Translations under genes and position numbers: made by a program
Source: Marinimicrobium alkaliphilum
GTDB taxonomy: Bacteria; Pseudomonadota; Gammaproteobacteria; Pseudomonadales; Cellvibrionaceae
Direction: 5' to 3'
Assembly: GCF_003259155.1 (NCBI RefSeq)
Contig: NZ_QGMQ01000004.1
Location: 1 to 64,000, forward strand
DNA length: 64,000 bases
Notes under the pieces: generated by a model
The model's database searches: none
What the model saw: the letters and a program-made list of their open reading frames with translations, nothing else
Told to the model about the DNA's origin: nothing
In this document: positions 19,304-27,961 of the stretch, piece by piece
Layout of the letters: the number at the start of each line of letters is the position of its first letter
Numbering within the stretch: position 1 is the first letter of the stretch

Positions 19304-20062
19304 ATGTCTAAACGTTACTGGTTGACCGGCGCCTCCAGCGGTATTGGTGAAGCCCTGGCGCGGGAGCTCCTGGAGCAGGGTTGCGAGTTGATTGTGTCGG
19401 CACGCTCAGCGGAACGCCTTCAGCCGCTCGTGGATGCGTATCCCGAACGGTGCCAGGCTCTCGCCGTTGACCTGATCGACGCGGAACAGCTCGCCCGTGC
19501 GGAAGAAGAGCTGGGCGGCCTGTGCGACTACCTCGATGGCGTTATCGTCAATGCCGGTACCTGCGAGTATATTGATGTAAAGGCGTTTGACCCGGCGCCG
19601 TTTGCGCGTGTCATGGCGATCAACTTTCAGGGTGCGGTCAATACCCTGGCCCTGGCCTTGCCGCTGTTGCGCAAGACCGAGCGGGCCCACGTGATCGGTA
19701 TTGGCAGTATGGTTACCCGCTTGCCGTTACCACGCAGTCAGGCTTACGGCGGGTCCAAGGCAGCTTTTGAGTACTTGATGAACAGTTTGCGGGTGGATTT
19801 GGCGGGAGAGGGAATTGACGTGACCCTGGTGCGTCCCGGTTTCGTTAAAACCCCGCTCACCGACCGCAACGATTTCGATATGCCGTTTTTGCAAACGCCG
19901 ATCCAGGCCGCACAAATCATCGCCAAAGGTATTCACAAGCGCCGGCGCATCGTTCAGTTTCCCCGGCCCTTAGTGATCATCATGGCCCTGGTGCGCTTTT
20001 TGCCGCTTGGGCTGCAAACCGGATTTTTGAAAAAGCTCTCTCGTAATCAGGAACATTCATGA
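19304..20062 (+). CDS. Short-chain dehydrogenase/reductase
   Basis: A 252-residue classical-type SDR with the nucleotide-binding motif YWLTGASSGIGEALARELL at the N-terminus, a catalytic serine region HVIGIGSMVTRLP and the YxxxK motif in SQAYGGSKAAFEYLMNSL. The C-terminus is hydrophobic (LVIIMALVRFLPLGLQTGFL), suggesting membrane association and a lipid-like substrate. It lies 3 bp after phrB and overlaps the next gene by 4 bp. SDR genes are regular members of photolyase-cfa-DUF1365 clusters. The actual substrate is unknown. Confidence 0.88.
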   Translation: MSKRYWLTGASSGIGEALARELLEQGCELIVSARSAERLQPLVDAYPERCQALAVDLIDAEQLARAEEELGGLCDYLDGVIVNAGTCEYIDVKAFDPAPFARVMAINFQGAVNTLALALPLLRKTERAHVIGIGSMVTRLPLPRSQAYGGSKAAFEYLMNSLRVDLAGEGIDVTLVRPGFVKTPLTDRNDFDMPFLQTPIQAAQIIAKGIHKRRRIVQFPRPLVIIMALVRFLPLGLQTGFLKKLSRNQEHS

Positions 20063-21333
20063 CCCTATCATCCAAAAAAATTGCCATTATCGGTAGCGGC
20101 GTCAGTGGCATGCTGGTGGGCTATCTGCTTAGCCGTCGGCATCAGGTCACGCTGTTTGAGGCCAGCACCATTGGCGGCCATACCGCCACCAAAGAGGTTA
20201 GCTGGCAGGGTGAAACCCAGGCCGTCGACACGGGCTTTATCGTATTCAACGATCGTACCTATCCCAATTTCATCAAGCTGATGTCGCGTCTTGGCGTGAA
20301 AAGCCAGCCTACGGAAATGGGCTTCAGTGTGACCAGCCTGGCGCAGGGGTTTGAGTACAGTGGTACCTCTGTCAACGGCCTCTTTGCTCAGCGTAAAAAC
20401 CTGTTCAGCATCAGTCACTGGCGCATGCTGTCAGAAATCGTGCGCTTCAATAAAGCCTGTACCCGGGCACTGGAGAGTGGCTCGGTGAATGCGCGAGAAA
20501 CCCTGGGCGACTATCTCGAGCGCGAAGGGTACAGCCAACGCTTTCGCGATTACTACATTCTGCCGATGGTCTCGGCGATCTGGTCGTCGGGCCTGACAAC
20601 CGCAGCGGCAATGCCGCTACTGTTCTTTATCCGCTTCTTTCACAACCACGGTTTGCTGACGGTTACCCAGCAGCCTCAGTGGTACACCATCACCGGCGGT
20701 TCCAACACTTATATCGAACCTTTGACCGAGCACTATGCCGACCGGGTCTATGCCCATTGCCCAGTGACCCGGATCGTCCGCACTGTGGACGGTGTCCAGG
20801 TGACAACCGAGCGTTTTGGCGAAGAGCATTATGATGAGGTGGTTATCGCCTGCCACAGTGATCAGGCGCTGGCACTGCTGGCCGATGCCAGCGATGCAGA
20901 GCAAGCTGTGCTCGGGGCAATACCTTACCAGCAGAACGACGTGACTCTGCACACCGATACCGGTTTACTGCCGCGCAGTCGGCGGGCCTGGGCGAGCTGG
21001 AACTACTTGATGATGGTTGACGAAACGTCGGGGATACAGGACTTGCCGATGCTGACTTACAACATGAATATTCTGCAGAACCTCAAGAGCGATCACACCT
21101 ATTGCGTGACCGTCAATCCGGGGAATCATGTAAATCCGGAGCGGATACTGGGTCAATACCGCTACAGTCACCCGGTTTTTACCCGCGAGAGTATTGCCGC
21201 GCAGCAGCGCTGGTCAGAGATTAGCGGGGTTCGCCACACCCATTATTGCGGTGCCTACTGGTGCAACGGGTTTCACGAGGATGGGGTTGTATCGGCGCTG
21301 CGCGTCGCTGACATGTTTGGTGAGGAGCTGTAG
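20059..21333 (+). CDS. FAD-dependent oxidoreductase (amine-oxidase-like)
   Basis: A 424-residue flavoprotein with the dinucleotide-binding motif KIAIIGSGVSGMLVGYLLS at the N-terminus, followed by VTLFEASTIGGHTATKE and DTGFIVFNDRTYPNFIKLM, typical of the NAD(P)-binding amine-oxidase-like family found next to DUF1365 and cfa genes. The C-terminal HYCGAYWCNGFHEDGVVSAL closes the FAD site. In Rhodobacter, related genes are linked to modification of unsaturated fatty acids under singlet-oxygen stress; a role here in fatty-acyl oxidation or desaturation is inferred. It overlaps the SDR gene (ATGA) and abuts DUF1365. Confidence 0.9.
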   Translation: MTLSSKKIAIIGSGVSGMLVGYLLSRRHQVTLFEASTIGGHTATKEVSWQGETQAVDTGFIVFNDRTYPNFIKLMSRLGVKSQPTEMGFSVTSLAQGFEYSGTSVNGLFAQRKNLFSISHWRMLSEIVRFNKACTRALESGSVNARETLGDYLEREGYSQRFRDYYILPMVSAIWSSGLTTAAAMPLLFFIRFFHNHGLLTVTQQPQWYTITGGSNTYIEPLTEHYADRVYAHCPVTRIVRTVDGVQVTTERFGEEHYDEVVIACHSDQALALLADASDAEQAVLGAIPYQQNDVTLHTDTGLLPRSRRAWASWNYLMMVDETSGIQDLPMLTYNMNILQNLKSDHTYCVTVNPGNHVNPERILGQYRYSHPVFTRESIAAQQRWSEISGVRHTHYCGAYWCNGFHEDGVVSALRVADMFGEEL

Positions 21334-22131
21334 ATGCACAGCGCGATCTATCAGGGGCAGGTCAGGCACCGGCGGTTTGTGCCCCGAGCACACGCCTTCA
21401 CCTACAGCTCGACCCTGTTTTACCTGGACCTGGAAGAGTTGCCAGCGCTCTTTGATGGCACCTTTGGCTGGTCCTGCAACCAGCGCAACCTGGGCTGGTT
21501 TCGGCGTGCTGATTATCTCGGTCCGACGACACTGCCGCTGATCGACGCCGTGCGCACGGAAGTTCGTCGACAACGCGGTAGTTGTCCGGACGGCCCTGTG
21601 CGCCTGCTCACCAACCTGCGCCTTTGGGGGACCTGTTTTAACCCGGTCAGTCTTTATTATTGCTTCGAGCAGGGCGCCGAGTTTCCCTCCGTGGTTTTGG
21701 CACAGGTGAACAATACCCCCTGGCTGGAGCGTCACTGCTATGCACTTCCCTGTGATCCTGCGAACGGCAAGGTGCGTACAGGGTTCGTGAAGCAGTTTCA
21801 TGTATCGCCCTTTAACCCCATGGATATGCACTACCAGTGGATGAGTACAGCACCGGGCGAGACGCTCGCAGTGCACATGGAAAACCACAAAGATGACCAA
21901 TGCCATATGGATGCCACCTTGACGCTGACTCGGCGACCCTGGAGCGCCGCTGCGTTACGACGGATACTTTGGCTGCATCCCTGGCAATCGCTCAAAATTC
22001 CGGTAGCGATTTACTGGGAAGCATTGCGCCTGATCGTCAAACGCGTGCCAATTTACGATCACACACCGGTGGCGCCGGTGCAGAGCAAGAACACTGAACT
22101 ATTACCCGTGAGTGACAGGAGTAAGATGTGA
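21334..22131 (+). CDS. DUF1365 protein
   Basis: A 265-residue DUF1365 protein. Characteristic segments are YQGQVRHRRFVPRAHAFTYS at the N-terminus, LLTNLRLWGTCFNPVSLYYC in the centre, and VKQFHVSPFNPMDMHYQWM. The C-terminal third includes hydrophobic stretches (ILWLHPWQSLKIPVAIYWEA) that may associate with the membrane. Its start codon directly follows the flavoprotein stop, and it overlaps the cfa-like gene by 4 bp. The biochemical function is unproven; constant linkage to cfa and FAD genes suggests lipid modification. Confidence 0.92.
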   Translation: MHSAIYQGQVRHRRFVPRAHAFTYSSTLFYLDLEELPALFDGTFGWSCNQRNLGWFRRADYLGPTTLPLIDAVRTEVRRQRGSCPDGPVRLLTNLRLWGTCFNPVSLYYCFEQGAEFPSVVLAQVNNTPWLERHCYALPCDPANGKVRTGFVKQFHVSPFNPMDMHYQWMSTAPGETLAVHMENHKDDQCHMDATLTLTRRPWSAAALRRILWLHPWQSLKIPVAIYWEALRLIVKRVPIYDHTPVAPVQSKNTELLPVSDRSKM

Positions 22132-23396
22132 GCACTTCCCGTACCCGTATCGCGAGTCTTCGGCCCCACCGGCTGCCCCTGCTTAGCTGGAACCAGGCGC
22201 TGGCCAAGCGCTTGCTGATCAAGACCCTGGGCCATATGGAACAAGGCTGTCTGCGGCTCCATGAAGGCGACGAGTGTCACGAGTTTGGCGAGCGCGCCGA
22301 TCAGGCGGATCTGGTGGCCGATATCCATGTGCACGACCCCCAGGCATACAGCGACGTGGCCTTCGGTGGCTCAGTGGGCTCCGGCGAAGCCTATATGAGC
22401 GGCTACTGGTCCTCGCCCAATCTGTCGGCGGTTACGCGCATTTTTGTGCGCAACCTGCGCGCGCTCGACAAGATGGATACCAGTCAGTCGTTGCTGGGGA
22501 AGGCCCTGCTCAAAGGCTTTCACTGGCTCAACCGCAATACCCGGGAGGGGTCGCGGCGTAACATTTCCGCCCACTACGACCTGGGTAATGATTTTTTCAA
22601 GCTGTTTCTTGATCCCACGATGATGTATTCCTCGGCGATTTATCCGAGCGCCGATGCGGACCTGAATACTGCGGCTGAGTACAAGTTGCAACGTATCTGT
22701 GAAAAGCTGGAGCTCAATGCAGATGATCACCTCCTGGAAATCGGTACCGGCTGGGGAGGGATGGCGATCTACGCTGCGCGTCACTACGGCTGTCGGGTGA
22801 CCACAACCACCATCTCCCGGGAGCAGCGCGACTATGCGCTGGCGGCGGTCAAGGCGGAGGGCCTCGAGGACCGAATCACCGTGCTGTTTGATGACTACCG
22901 GGACCTGCAGGGTCGCTATGACAAATTGGTATCGGTGGAAATGATTGAGGCCGTAGGCCACGATCATTTCGGCATCTATTTTGATACTTGCAGCCGATTG
23001 CTCAACGATAGCGGCAAAATGTTGATCCAGGCCATTACCATTGCCGATCAGCGTTATGATCAGTCGCGCAAATCCGTGGACTTCATACAGCGCTATATCT
23101 TTCCCGGCGGCTCTTTGCCCTCAGTGTCGCGTATTGCTGATCTGGTGCGCAAGAAGACGGATCTGGTCATGGTTCATTTTGAAGATATTGGCGAGCATTA
23201 TGCGCGTACATTGGCGGACTGGCGCGAACGCTTCCACGCCCAGGTGAGCACGGTGCGGGAGCAGGGCTTCGACGATCGTTTTATCCGCATGTGGGAGTTT
23301 TACCTCTGCTATTGTGAGGGTGGCTTCCGCGAGCGCAGTATCGGTACCGGGCAGTTGGTGTTCGCCAAGCCCGGTTATCGGCATCCGAGCCTGTGA
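22128..23396 (+). CDS. cfa: Cyclopropane-fatty-acyl-phospholipid synthase family methyltransferase
   Basis: A 422-residue SAM-dependent methyltransferase of the Cfa/UfaM family acting on unsaturated acyl chains of phospholipids. SAM-binding motif I is LLEIGTGWGGMAIYAARHYG (about residues 203-222). Other hallmarks are AHYDLGNDFFKLFLDPTMMY, VEMIEAVGHDHFGIYFDTC, QRYIFPGGSLPSVSRI and a C-terminal CEGGFRERSIGTGQLVFAKP. In this context it may be the UfaM type, forming branched trans or furan-precursor fatty acids instead of cyclopropanes; the two cannot be told apart by inspection. Start GTG 22128 overlaps DUF1365 by 4 bp. Confidence 0.92.
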   Translation: MSTSRTRIASLRPHRLPLLSWNQALAKRLLIKTLGHMEQGCLRLHEGDECHEFGERADQADLVADIHVHDPQAYSDVAFGGSVGSGEAYMSGYWSSPNLSAVTRIFVRNLRALDKMDTSQSLLGKALLKGFHWLNRNTREGSRRNISAHYDLGNDFFKLFLDPTMMYSSAIYPSADADLNTAAEYKLQRICEKLELNADDHLLEIGTGWGGMAIYAARHYGCRVTTTTISREQRDYALAAVKAEGLEDRITVLFDDYRDLQGRYDKLVSVEMIEAVGHDHFGIYFDTCSRLLNDSGKMLIQAITIADQRYDQSRKSVDFIQRYIFPGGSLPSVSRIADLVRKKTDLVMVHFEDIGEHYARTLADWRERFHAQVSTVREQGFDDRFIRMWEFYLCYCEGGFRERSIGTGQLVFAKPGYRHPSL

Positions 23397-23914
23397 GTAT
23401 GCCCTTGACCCAGCGCCCTCTGGCGCGCACGCTACTGAATATTGGCCTGTTTGAAATTGGCTGGTTTGTCTGCGTGCTCGGCGGCACAGCCTGGGCGCTG
23501 CCCTATACGGCGGCGGTAGTGGTCTGGCATTTGGGGTGGTTTGCGCCCCGTCGGGAGGCCTGGCCCCTGGTGCTGGCGCTGCTGTTGGGCTTGCTGCATG
23601 ACAATGTGCTGGGCTTTTTCGGCGTGCTTGACTACGATGGGGCATTTGCGCCCGTGTGGCTCGCGTGCCTGTGGGTGTTGATGGCCACCACCTTCGGGCA
23701 TTCTTTGGCCTGGTTTTACCAGCGCCCGGCGGTGGCTGCGGTGTTTGGTTCGCTCGGGGGTGCGCTGGCTTACATGGGCGGAATAGTGCTGTCGGACGTC
23801 GCCTGGGGTATGGACCCGGGCTACGGCTTTGCGGTACTGGCCGTGATTTGGCTGGCGGTACTGCCACTGCACCGCTTATTAAGCTTGGGAGGATACCGGT
23901 TATGGCGACTTTAG
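23393..23914 (+). CDS. DUF2878 membrane protein
   Basis: A 173-residue integral membrane protein with about five or six hydrophobic segments, matching DUF2878 (NIGLFEIGWFVCVLGGTAWA near the N-terminus, then LLLGLLHDNVLGFFGVLDYD). It starts at GTG 23393, overlapping the cfa stop by 4 bp; ATG 23399 is an alternative. DUF2878 genes follow cfa in related clusters. The function is unknown. Its 3' end overlaps the next gene by 13 bp. Confidence 0.85.
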   Translation: MSMPLTQRPLARTLLNIGLFEIGWFVCVLGGTAWALPYTAAVVVWHLGWFAPRREAWPLVLALLLGLLHDNVLGFFGVLDYDGAFAPVWLACLWVLMATTFGHSLAWFYQRPAVAAVFGSLGGALAYMGGIVLSDVAWGMDPGYGFAVLAVIWLAVLPLHRLLSLGGYRLWRL

Positions 23915-24633
23915 GTAGGTTGAGTGCGCTGCTCGTGACGTTGTGCGTCTCTTTGGCGGCCTTTGCAAGTGACTACTTGATCGAGGGGCAGGCCTACGAT
24001 CAGGAGGATCTGGACCGACTTCTTTACCGGGAGCGCTACACCGGAATTAATGAAGAAGGTGAGCGTCGGGTGAACTACTATGACCCCGACGGTGAGCGGA
24101 TTGCCGAAAAGACGCTCTACTATGAGGAGGATCCGGCCAAGCCTGGCTTCCGCATCGTCGACAAACGCGACGGTAGTGAATTGGGTGCGCTGTGGGAAGA
24201 GGGGGGCGAACGATTGGTGCTGCTTCGCTCCGGACGCAATAACCTGCGAGAGAAACCGGTACGGCCCGATTCACCCCTGGTGATTGATGCCGGTTTCGAT
24301 GACTATGTGCAAGCCAACTGGTCGGTGCTTGAAGAGGGCCAAACCCTGCGCTTTTACTTTGCCTTTCCCAATCGCCTGAGCACGGTGATGCTGCGGGCCG
24401 AACAGATTCTCCCTGAGGACTCGCCTCTGTATCAGCCCGATGAGCCTTGGCGTTATTTTGAGATTCAGGTGGCTAATCGCCTGATGGCCATGTTCGCCGA
24501 TAATATTTACCTGGCCTATGACCAAGAAACTCGCCGGCTGATGGTCTATCAGGGGCGCTCCAACATCGCCAGTGATGACGGTGGAACCTGGGATGTGCGG
24601 ATTTTTTACACCTATTCGGAAGGGGCTGACTGA
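23902..24633 (+). CDS. Exported protein of unknown function
   Basis: A 243-residue protein with a signal peptide (LGRLSALLVTLCVSLAAFAS), starting at ATG 23902 and preceded by GGGAGGATA at 23887-23895; longer in-frame starts lie inside DUF2878. The mature part is acidic and lacks further membrane segments: LLYRERYTGINEEGERRVNY, LVIDAGFDDYVQANWSVLEE, DDGGTWDVRIFYTYSEGAD at the end. It is probably periplasmic. It takes the last position of the photolyase/cfa cluster and overlaps the convergent FlhB-like gene by 22 bp. I do not recognise a family. Confidence 0.75.
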   Translation: MATLGRLSALLVTLCVSLAAFASDYLIEGQAYDQEDLDRLLYRERYTGINEEGERRVNYYDPDGERIAEKTLYYEEDPAKPGFRIVDKRDGSELGALWEEGGERLVLLRSGRNNLREKPVRPDSPLVIDAGFDDYVQANWSVLEEGQTLRFYFAFPNRLSTVMLRAEQILPEDSPLYQPDEPWRYFEIQVANRLMAMFADNIYLAYDQETRRLMVYQGRSNIASDDGGTWDVRIFYTYSEGAD

Positions 24634-24926
24634 CCGGGACTCTTGCCCTGAAGCTCATAGGCAAAGGCAATAATGTGTGCCACGGCGATGTACAGGGCTT
24701 CGGGAATCTCGTCGCCCAGCTCAAGATTGACCAGCAGATCCACCAGCGCGCCATTGTCTTGTAATGGCACCCCGTGTTCGGCGGCAATGGCAATGATCTC
24801 CTCGGCCACTTCACCATACCCTTTGGCGGTGACCTGAGGCGCGCTTGAACCATCGTAGTAGAGCGCCACGGCCTTTTGCAGTTCGCGCTCGCTGAAAGGG
24901 CGTTCGTCATCGCGCTTGTGACTCAT
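24612..24926 (-). CDS. FlhB C-terminal-like protein (FlhX/EscU family)
   Basis: A 104-residue protein corresponding to the cytoplasmic domain of FlhB/EscU-type export-switch proteins without the membrane part: KAVALYYDGSSAPQVTAKGY, GEVAEEIIAIAAEHGVPL, QDNGALVDLLVNLELGDEIP. The family cleavage motif NPTH is not present. It starts at ATG 24926 with ATGA overlap to the upstream FliK-like gene. Homologues sit next to a FliK-like gene upstream of ccmA in pseudomonads. A regulatory role in flagellar substrate switching has been proposed for such stand-alone domains elsewhere; here it is an inference. Confidence 0.85.
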   Translation of the reverse strand: MSHKRDDERPFSERELQKAVALYYDGSSAPQVTAKGYGEVAEEIIAIAAEHGVPLQDNGALVDLLVNLELGDEIPEALYIAVAHIIAFAYELQGKSPGQSAPSE

Positions 24927-26398
24927 GTCTTGATATCCACCAGAGAGTAATTCAGGCTCACGCCGGCCTTTGGCGGCGGGCCACTGTGGCACTCCATCCG
25001 GGTGACAGAAATACCCTGAGCTTCCAGCTGTTTTTGCAGATTAGTCATATGCTTGCGGGTTGTTTTTAAGGTGCTTTCTTGTTCTGCCCAAAGCCGCACT
25101 GCCAAGCTTTTCTCAATCAGGGAGAGTTGCGCGTGGAAGGGCCCGGTGACCGGCAGGTCGAAGCTCATCATCACACTCCAGCGACGCTTGCGGCCTGTGC
25201 CGGCTTCGTCCTCATCCTCTTCATCCTCCTCGTCGATTTTTAACGCCAACATGCGGGTCTCCATGCCCAGGCGTATGGGGACTTCAAAGCTCCAGCTCTG
25301 GGTCGGCTGCGGGCTGTCGGCCTGGGTCAGCTGATGATTGACGGTTTGCAGTTGTGCCAGTTGTACCCGGGCGAGGCTGGCCAGCGTATGTTGTTGCATA
25401 AGTTGCATCAGTTGGGTGCGCATAACCCGCTCGGACAGGTCAGCGCGCGGCCCCCCCAGCGGTTGCTGTAAGAGTTGAAGCAGATTCAGGCCTGTGGCAA
25501 CAGGGCGTTCGGGCGGGCCGCCATCGGTGCGCGTGCTACCGGGCAACTGTTGCTCCAGGCGCGCGAGCAGTTGCAGGAGTGCACCCTTGTAGTCTTGCGC
25601 GAGTGCCGGAGGCGGTGCGCTGCCAGGCGTTGCGGGGCGAGGGCTATCGGCTCCTTGTGGCTGCTGGGTCAGCTTGTGCTCGAGGAACACACCGCTGTCG
25701 CGCAAGGCCTTCTGCACTTGGGCCGGGTCCTTGAGTTGGTCTGGGCTCAGAGGCATCGTGTTCAGCTGGCGCAGCGCCTGATCGATGGCGGCGGGCAGAA
25801 GCCGCTCAAACGTGCGGGCCTGCGTGGGGCTGAGGTTTTGAATCTGGGTCTGGAGCTGACGGAGGTCGGGCTGATCCTTTTTGGGCAGCAATTGCCGCAG
25901 TGCGTCAGCCAGAGCCATCTGGTGTTGGGCGGTGCGATCAACACTTGAGGCCGTCGTATTCTGGGGGAGGGGGCTGGCTGGCGTCTGTGTCTGCCCGGGC
26001 TGGAACAGGAGACGCTGATCGCGAGCCATCTCCAGTTTCAGCGGTTGCCCGGTTGGCAGCGGCCTGTCGGTGTAGGCCGCCAGCAGTAAGCGCGGCGCCA
26101 GACGCAGCCGGGTCAGGAACAGTTCCGGCTTGTTGAGCAGTTGCTGCTGTTCGAGCAGCGCATTGAAACGTACTTGCTGGGTGTTGCTGCTGGGTTGCTT
26201 GCCGAGCAAAAGCAGCGCTTGCAGGGTCTGATTGGTCAGCGTCTCCCGCTGCGTCGGGGTCATTGGTGTTGACTGCTCAACCACGGCGTTCAGGAGTTTG
26301 CCGGGGGGCAGGGTTATCACTCGCCCGGTGGCGGCCACGTCCGCCGGTGCGCCGGAGGCGGCGGGGGGCGGAGGTGTCGTTGGCAGTTTGATCACCAT
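24923..26398 (-). CDS. FliK-like flagellar hook-length control protein
   Basis: A 491-residue protein from ATG 26398 (AGGAA just upstream). The N-terminal and central parts are Pro/Gln-rich and low complexity. The C-terminal 130 residues form the Flg_hook domain (SWSFEVPIRLGMETRMLALK, WSVMMSFDLPVTGPFHAQLS, LKTTRKHMTNLQKQLEAQGI), interrupted by an acidic insertion (DEEDEEDEDEAG). FliK acts as a molecular ruler and export switch through FlhB, which agrees with the FlhB-like gene coupled downstream. No other flagellar genes are in the window. A longer in-frame start at 26614 overlaps ccmA and is rejected. Confidence 0.85.
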   Translation of the reverse strand: MVIKLPTTPPPPAASGAPADVAATGRVITLPPGKLLNAVVEQSTPMTPTQRETLTNQTLQALLLLGKQPSSNTQQVRFNALLEQQQLLNKPELFLTRLRLAPRLLLAAYTDRPLPTGQPLKLEMARDQRLLFQPGQTQTPASPLPQNTTASSVDRTAQHQMALADALRQLLPKKDQPDLRQLQTQIQNLSPTQARTFERLLPAAIDQALRQLNTMPLSPDQLKDPAQVQKALRDSGVFLEHKLTQQPQGADSPRPATPGSAPPPALAQDYKGALLQLLARLEQQLPGSTRTDGGPPERPVATGLNLLQLLQQPLGGPRADLSERVMRTQLMQLMQQHTLASLARVQLAQLQTVNHQLTQADSPQPTQSWSFEVPIRLGMETRMLALKIDEEDEEDEDEAGTGRKRRWSVMMSFDLPVTGPFHAQLSLIEKSLAVRLWAEQESTLKTTRKHMTNLQKQLEAQGISVTRMECHSGPPPKAGVSLNYSLVDIKT

Positions 26399-26583
26399 GA
26401 TGATGGGTTCCTGTCGACAGGGCCGAAACTCAGGGATGAAAGCCGTCGCCAAGGCCGGTATAATCTGCGCTCCGCTTTGGCGTCCTGTGATTATAGCGGC
26501 CCGTTCGCCCAAACCCTGAGGCGAATGGCCGTCAAAATGGACCCGAACGACAATCCTTCGAACATTGGCGAGCAGAGGATACG

Positions 26584-27246
26584 TTGAGTCTACCATTATT
26601 GGAGCTCCAGGCATTGGCTTGCGAACGCGATCAGCGTTTACTGTTTCACGGGCTCAATGTGGTATGTCAGCCCGGTGATGTCCTCCAGATCGTCGGCCCC
26701 AATGGCAGTGGTAAAACCACGTTGCTGCGCGCACTGACCGGCTTAAGCGATGACTATCAGGGCCAGATTCTCTGGCGTGGGCAGCCGGTTGCCCAAGTCC
26801 GCAACGACTTTCAGCAGTCGCTGCTTTATCTGGGCCACCAGGTCGGCGTCAAGGCCGCGCTCACGCCCCGGGAAAACCTCGATTGGTATCGGGCTTTGCA
26901 ACTGAGTCAGGCGCAGGCAGAGGGCACCATCGATCAGGCCCTGGCGGAAGTGGGCCTGGCGGGTTTTGGGGACACGCCATGCCTGCAGCTCTCCGCGGGG
27001 CAGTTGCGCCGCGTCGCTCTGGCGCGCCTGTACTTGTCTGAGGCACCGCTTTGGGTCCTGGATGAGCCCTTTACCGCGATCGATGTGCGCGGCGTAGCGT
27101 CTCTGGAAGCGCGCTTTGCCGCGCACGCTGAGCGCGGGGGAGTCCTGCTTTTGACATCCCATCAAGCATTGAGTCTACCCACTTTGCGCCAAGTTGATCT
27201 GGGTCATTATCAGCCGGCGCCGGGGGCGGTAAGCTATGCAGAGTGA
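26584..27246 (+). CDS. ccmA: Heme exporter ATPase CcmA
   Basis: A 220-residue ABC ATPase of cytochrome c maturation system I; with CcmB and CcmCD it powers release of holo-CcmE. Walker A is GPNGSGKTTLLRAL, the signature LSAGQLRRVALARL and Walker B LWVLDEPFTAID. The start is TTG 26584, with AGAGGA at 26574-26579; no ATG lies nearby in frame. It is divergent from the FliK-like gene (185 bp between starts) and heads ccmABCDEFG. Confidence 0.95.
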   Translation: MSLPLLELQALACERDQRLLFHGLNVVCQPGDVLQIVGPNGSGKTTLLRALTGLSDDYQGQILWRGQPVAQVRNDFQQSLLYLGHQVGVKAALTPRENLDWYRALQLSQAQAEGTIDQALAEVGLAGFGDTPCLQLSAGQLRRVALARLYLSEAPLWVLDEPFTAIDVRGVASLEARFAAHAERGGVLLLTSHQALSLPTLRQVDLGHYQPAPGAVSYAE

Positions 27247-27943
27247 AGTTGCTCGCGGCTCGCGCCTGGCCAGTCAGGGACCGCTGCGCGCTACCCTGCG
27301 CAGAGATCTGATCCTGGCAGCGCGCCACCCGGGTGAGCTGGCCAATCCGTTGGTGTTCTTCCTGATCGTGATCACTCTGGTGCCCCTCGGTATCAGCCCG
27401 GAGCGCGAGGTGCTGGCGGCACTGGCGCCGGGGCTGCTCTGGGTGATGGCACTGCTGGCGGCGCTGTTGTCGCTCGACAGCCTGTTTCGCAGCGATTTTG
27501 ATGACGGCTCGCTCGAACAGCTGTTAGTGTGCGGCCAGCCCTTGTACTTCGTGGTGTTAGCCAAGATTCTGGTGCACTGGTTAGTGACGGGATTGCCACT
27601 GACCCTGATGGCACCCCTGCTGGGGGTCATGTTGGCCTTGCCTGAGGGCGGCTATCTGGTATTGTGCCTGTCGTTGTTGTTGGGCACGGCCGCAATGAGC
27701 CTGATTGGTGCCGTGGGCGCGGCGCTGACTGTGGGCCTGCGCCGGGGCGGTTTGTTGTTGTCGCTGATTGTTATGCCGCTCTATGTGCCGATTTTGATTT
27801 TTGGCGCCAACAGCGTCCAAAGTGCGGTTGACGGTTTACCCAGCACACCCCAATTGGCGATTCTGGGCGCATTCCTCGCGGCGTCCATTGCCCTGGCTCC
27901 CTGGGCCGCCGCGGGTGCCTTGAAAGTGAGCTGTAATGATTGA
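27236..27943 (+). CDS. ccmB: Heme exporter permease CcmB
   Basis: A 235-residue permease with six predicted helices, the membrane subunit for CcmA. Typical text: RRDLILAARHPGELANPLVF near the N-terminus and LEQLLVCGQPLYFVVLAKIL in the first loop. It overlaps ccmA by 11 bp, so the two are translationally coupled. It works in the inner membrane during covalent heme attachment to periplasmic cytochromes c. Confidence 0.95.
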   Translation: MQSEVARGSRLASQGPLRATLRRDLILAARHPGELANPLVFFLIVITLVPLGISPEREVLAALAPGLLWVMALLAALLSLDSLFRSDFDDGSLEQLLVCGQPLYFVVLAKILVHWLVTGLPLTLMAPLLGVMLALPEGGYLVLCLSLLLGTAAMSLIGAVGAALTVGLRRGGLLLSLIVMPLYVPILIFGANSVQSAVDGLPSTPQLAILGAFLAASIALAPWAAAGALKVSCND

Positions 27944-27961
27944 TTGCGGAGGGTTGTACAT

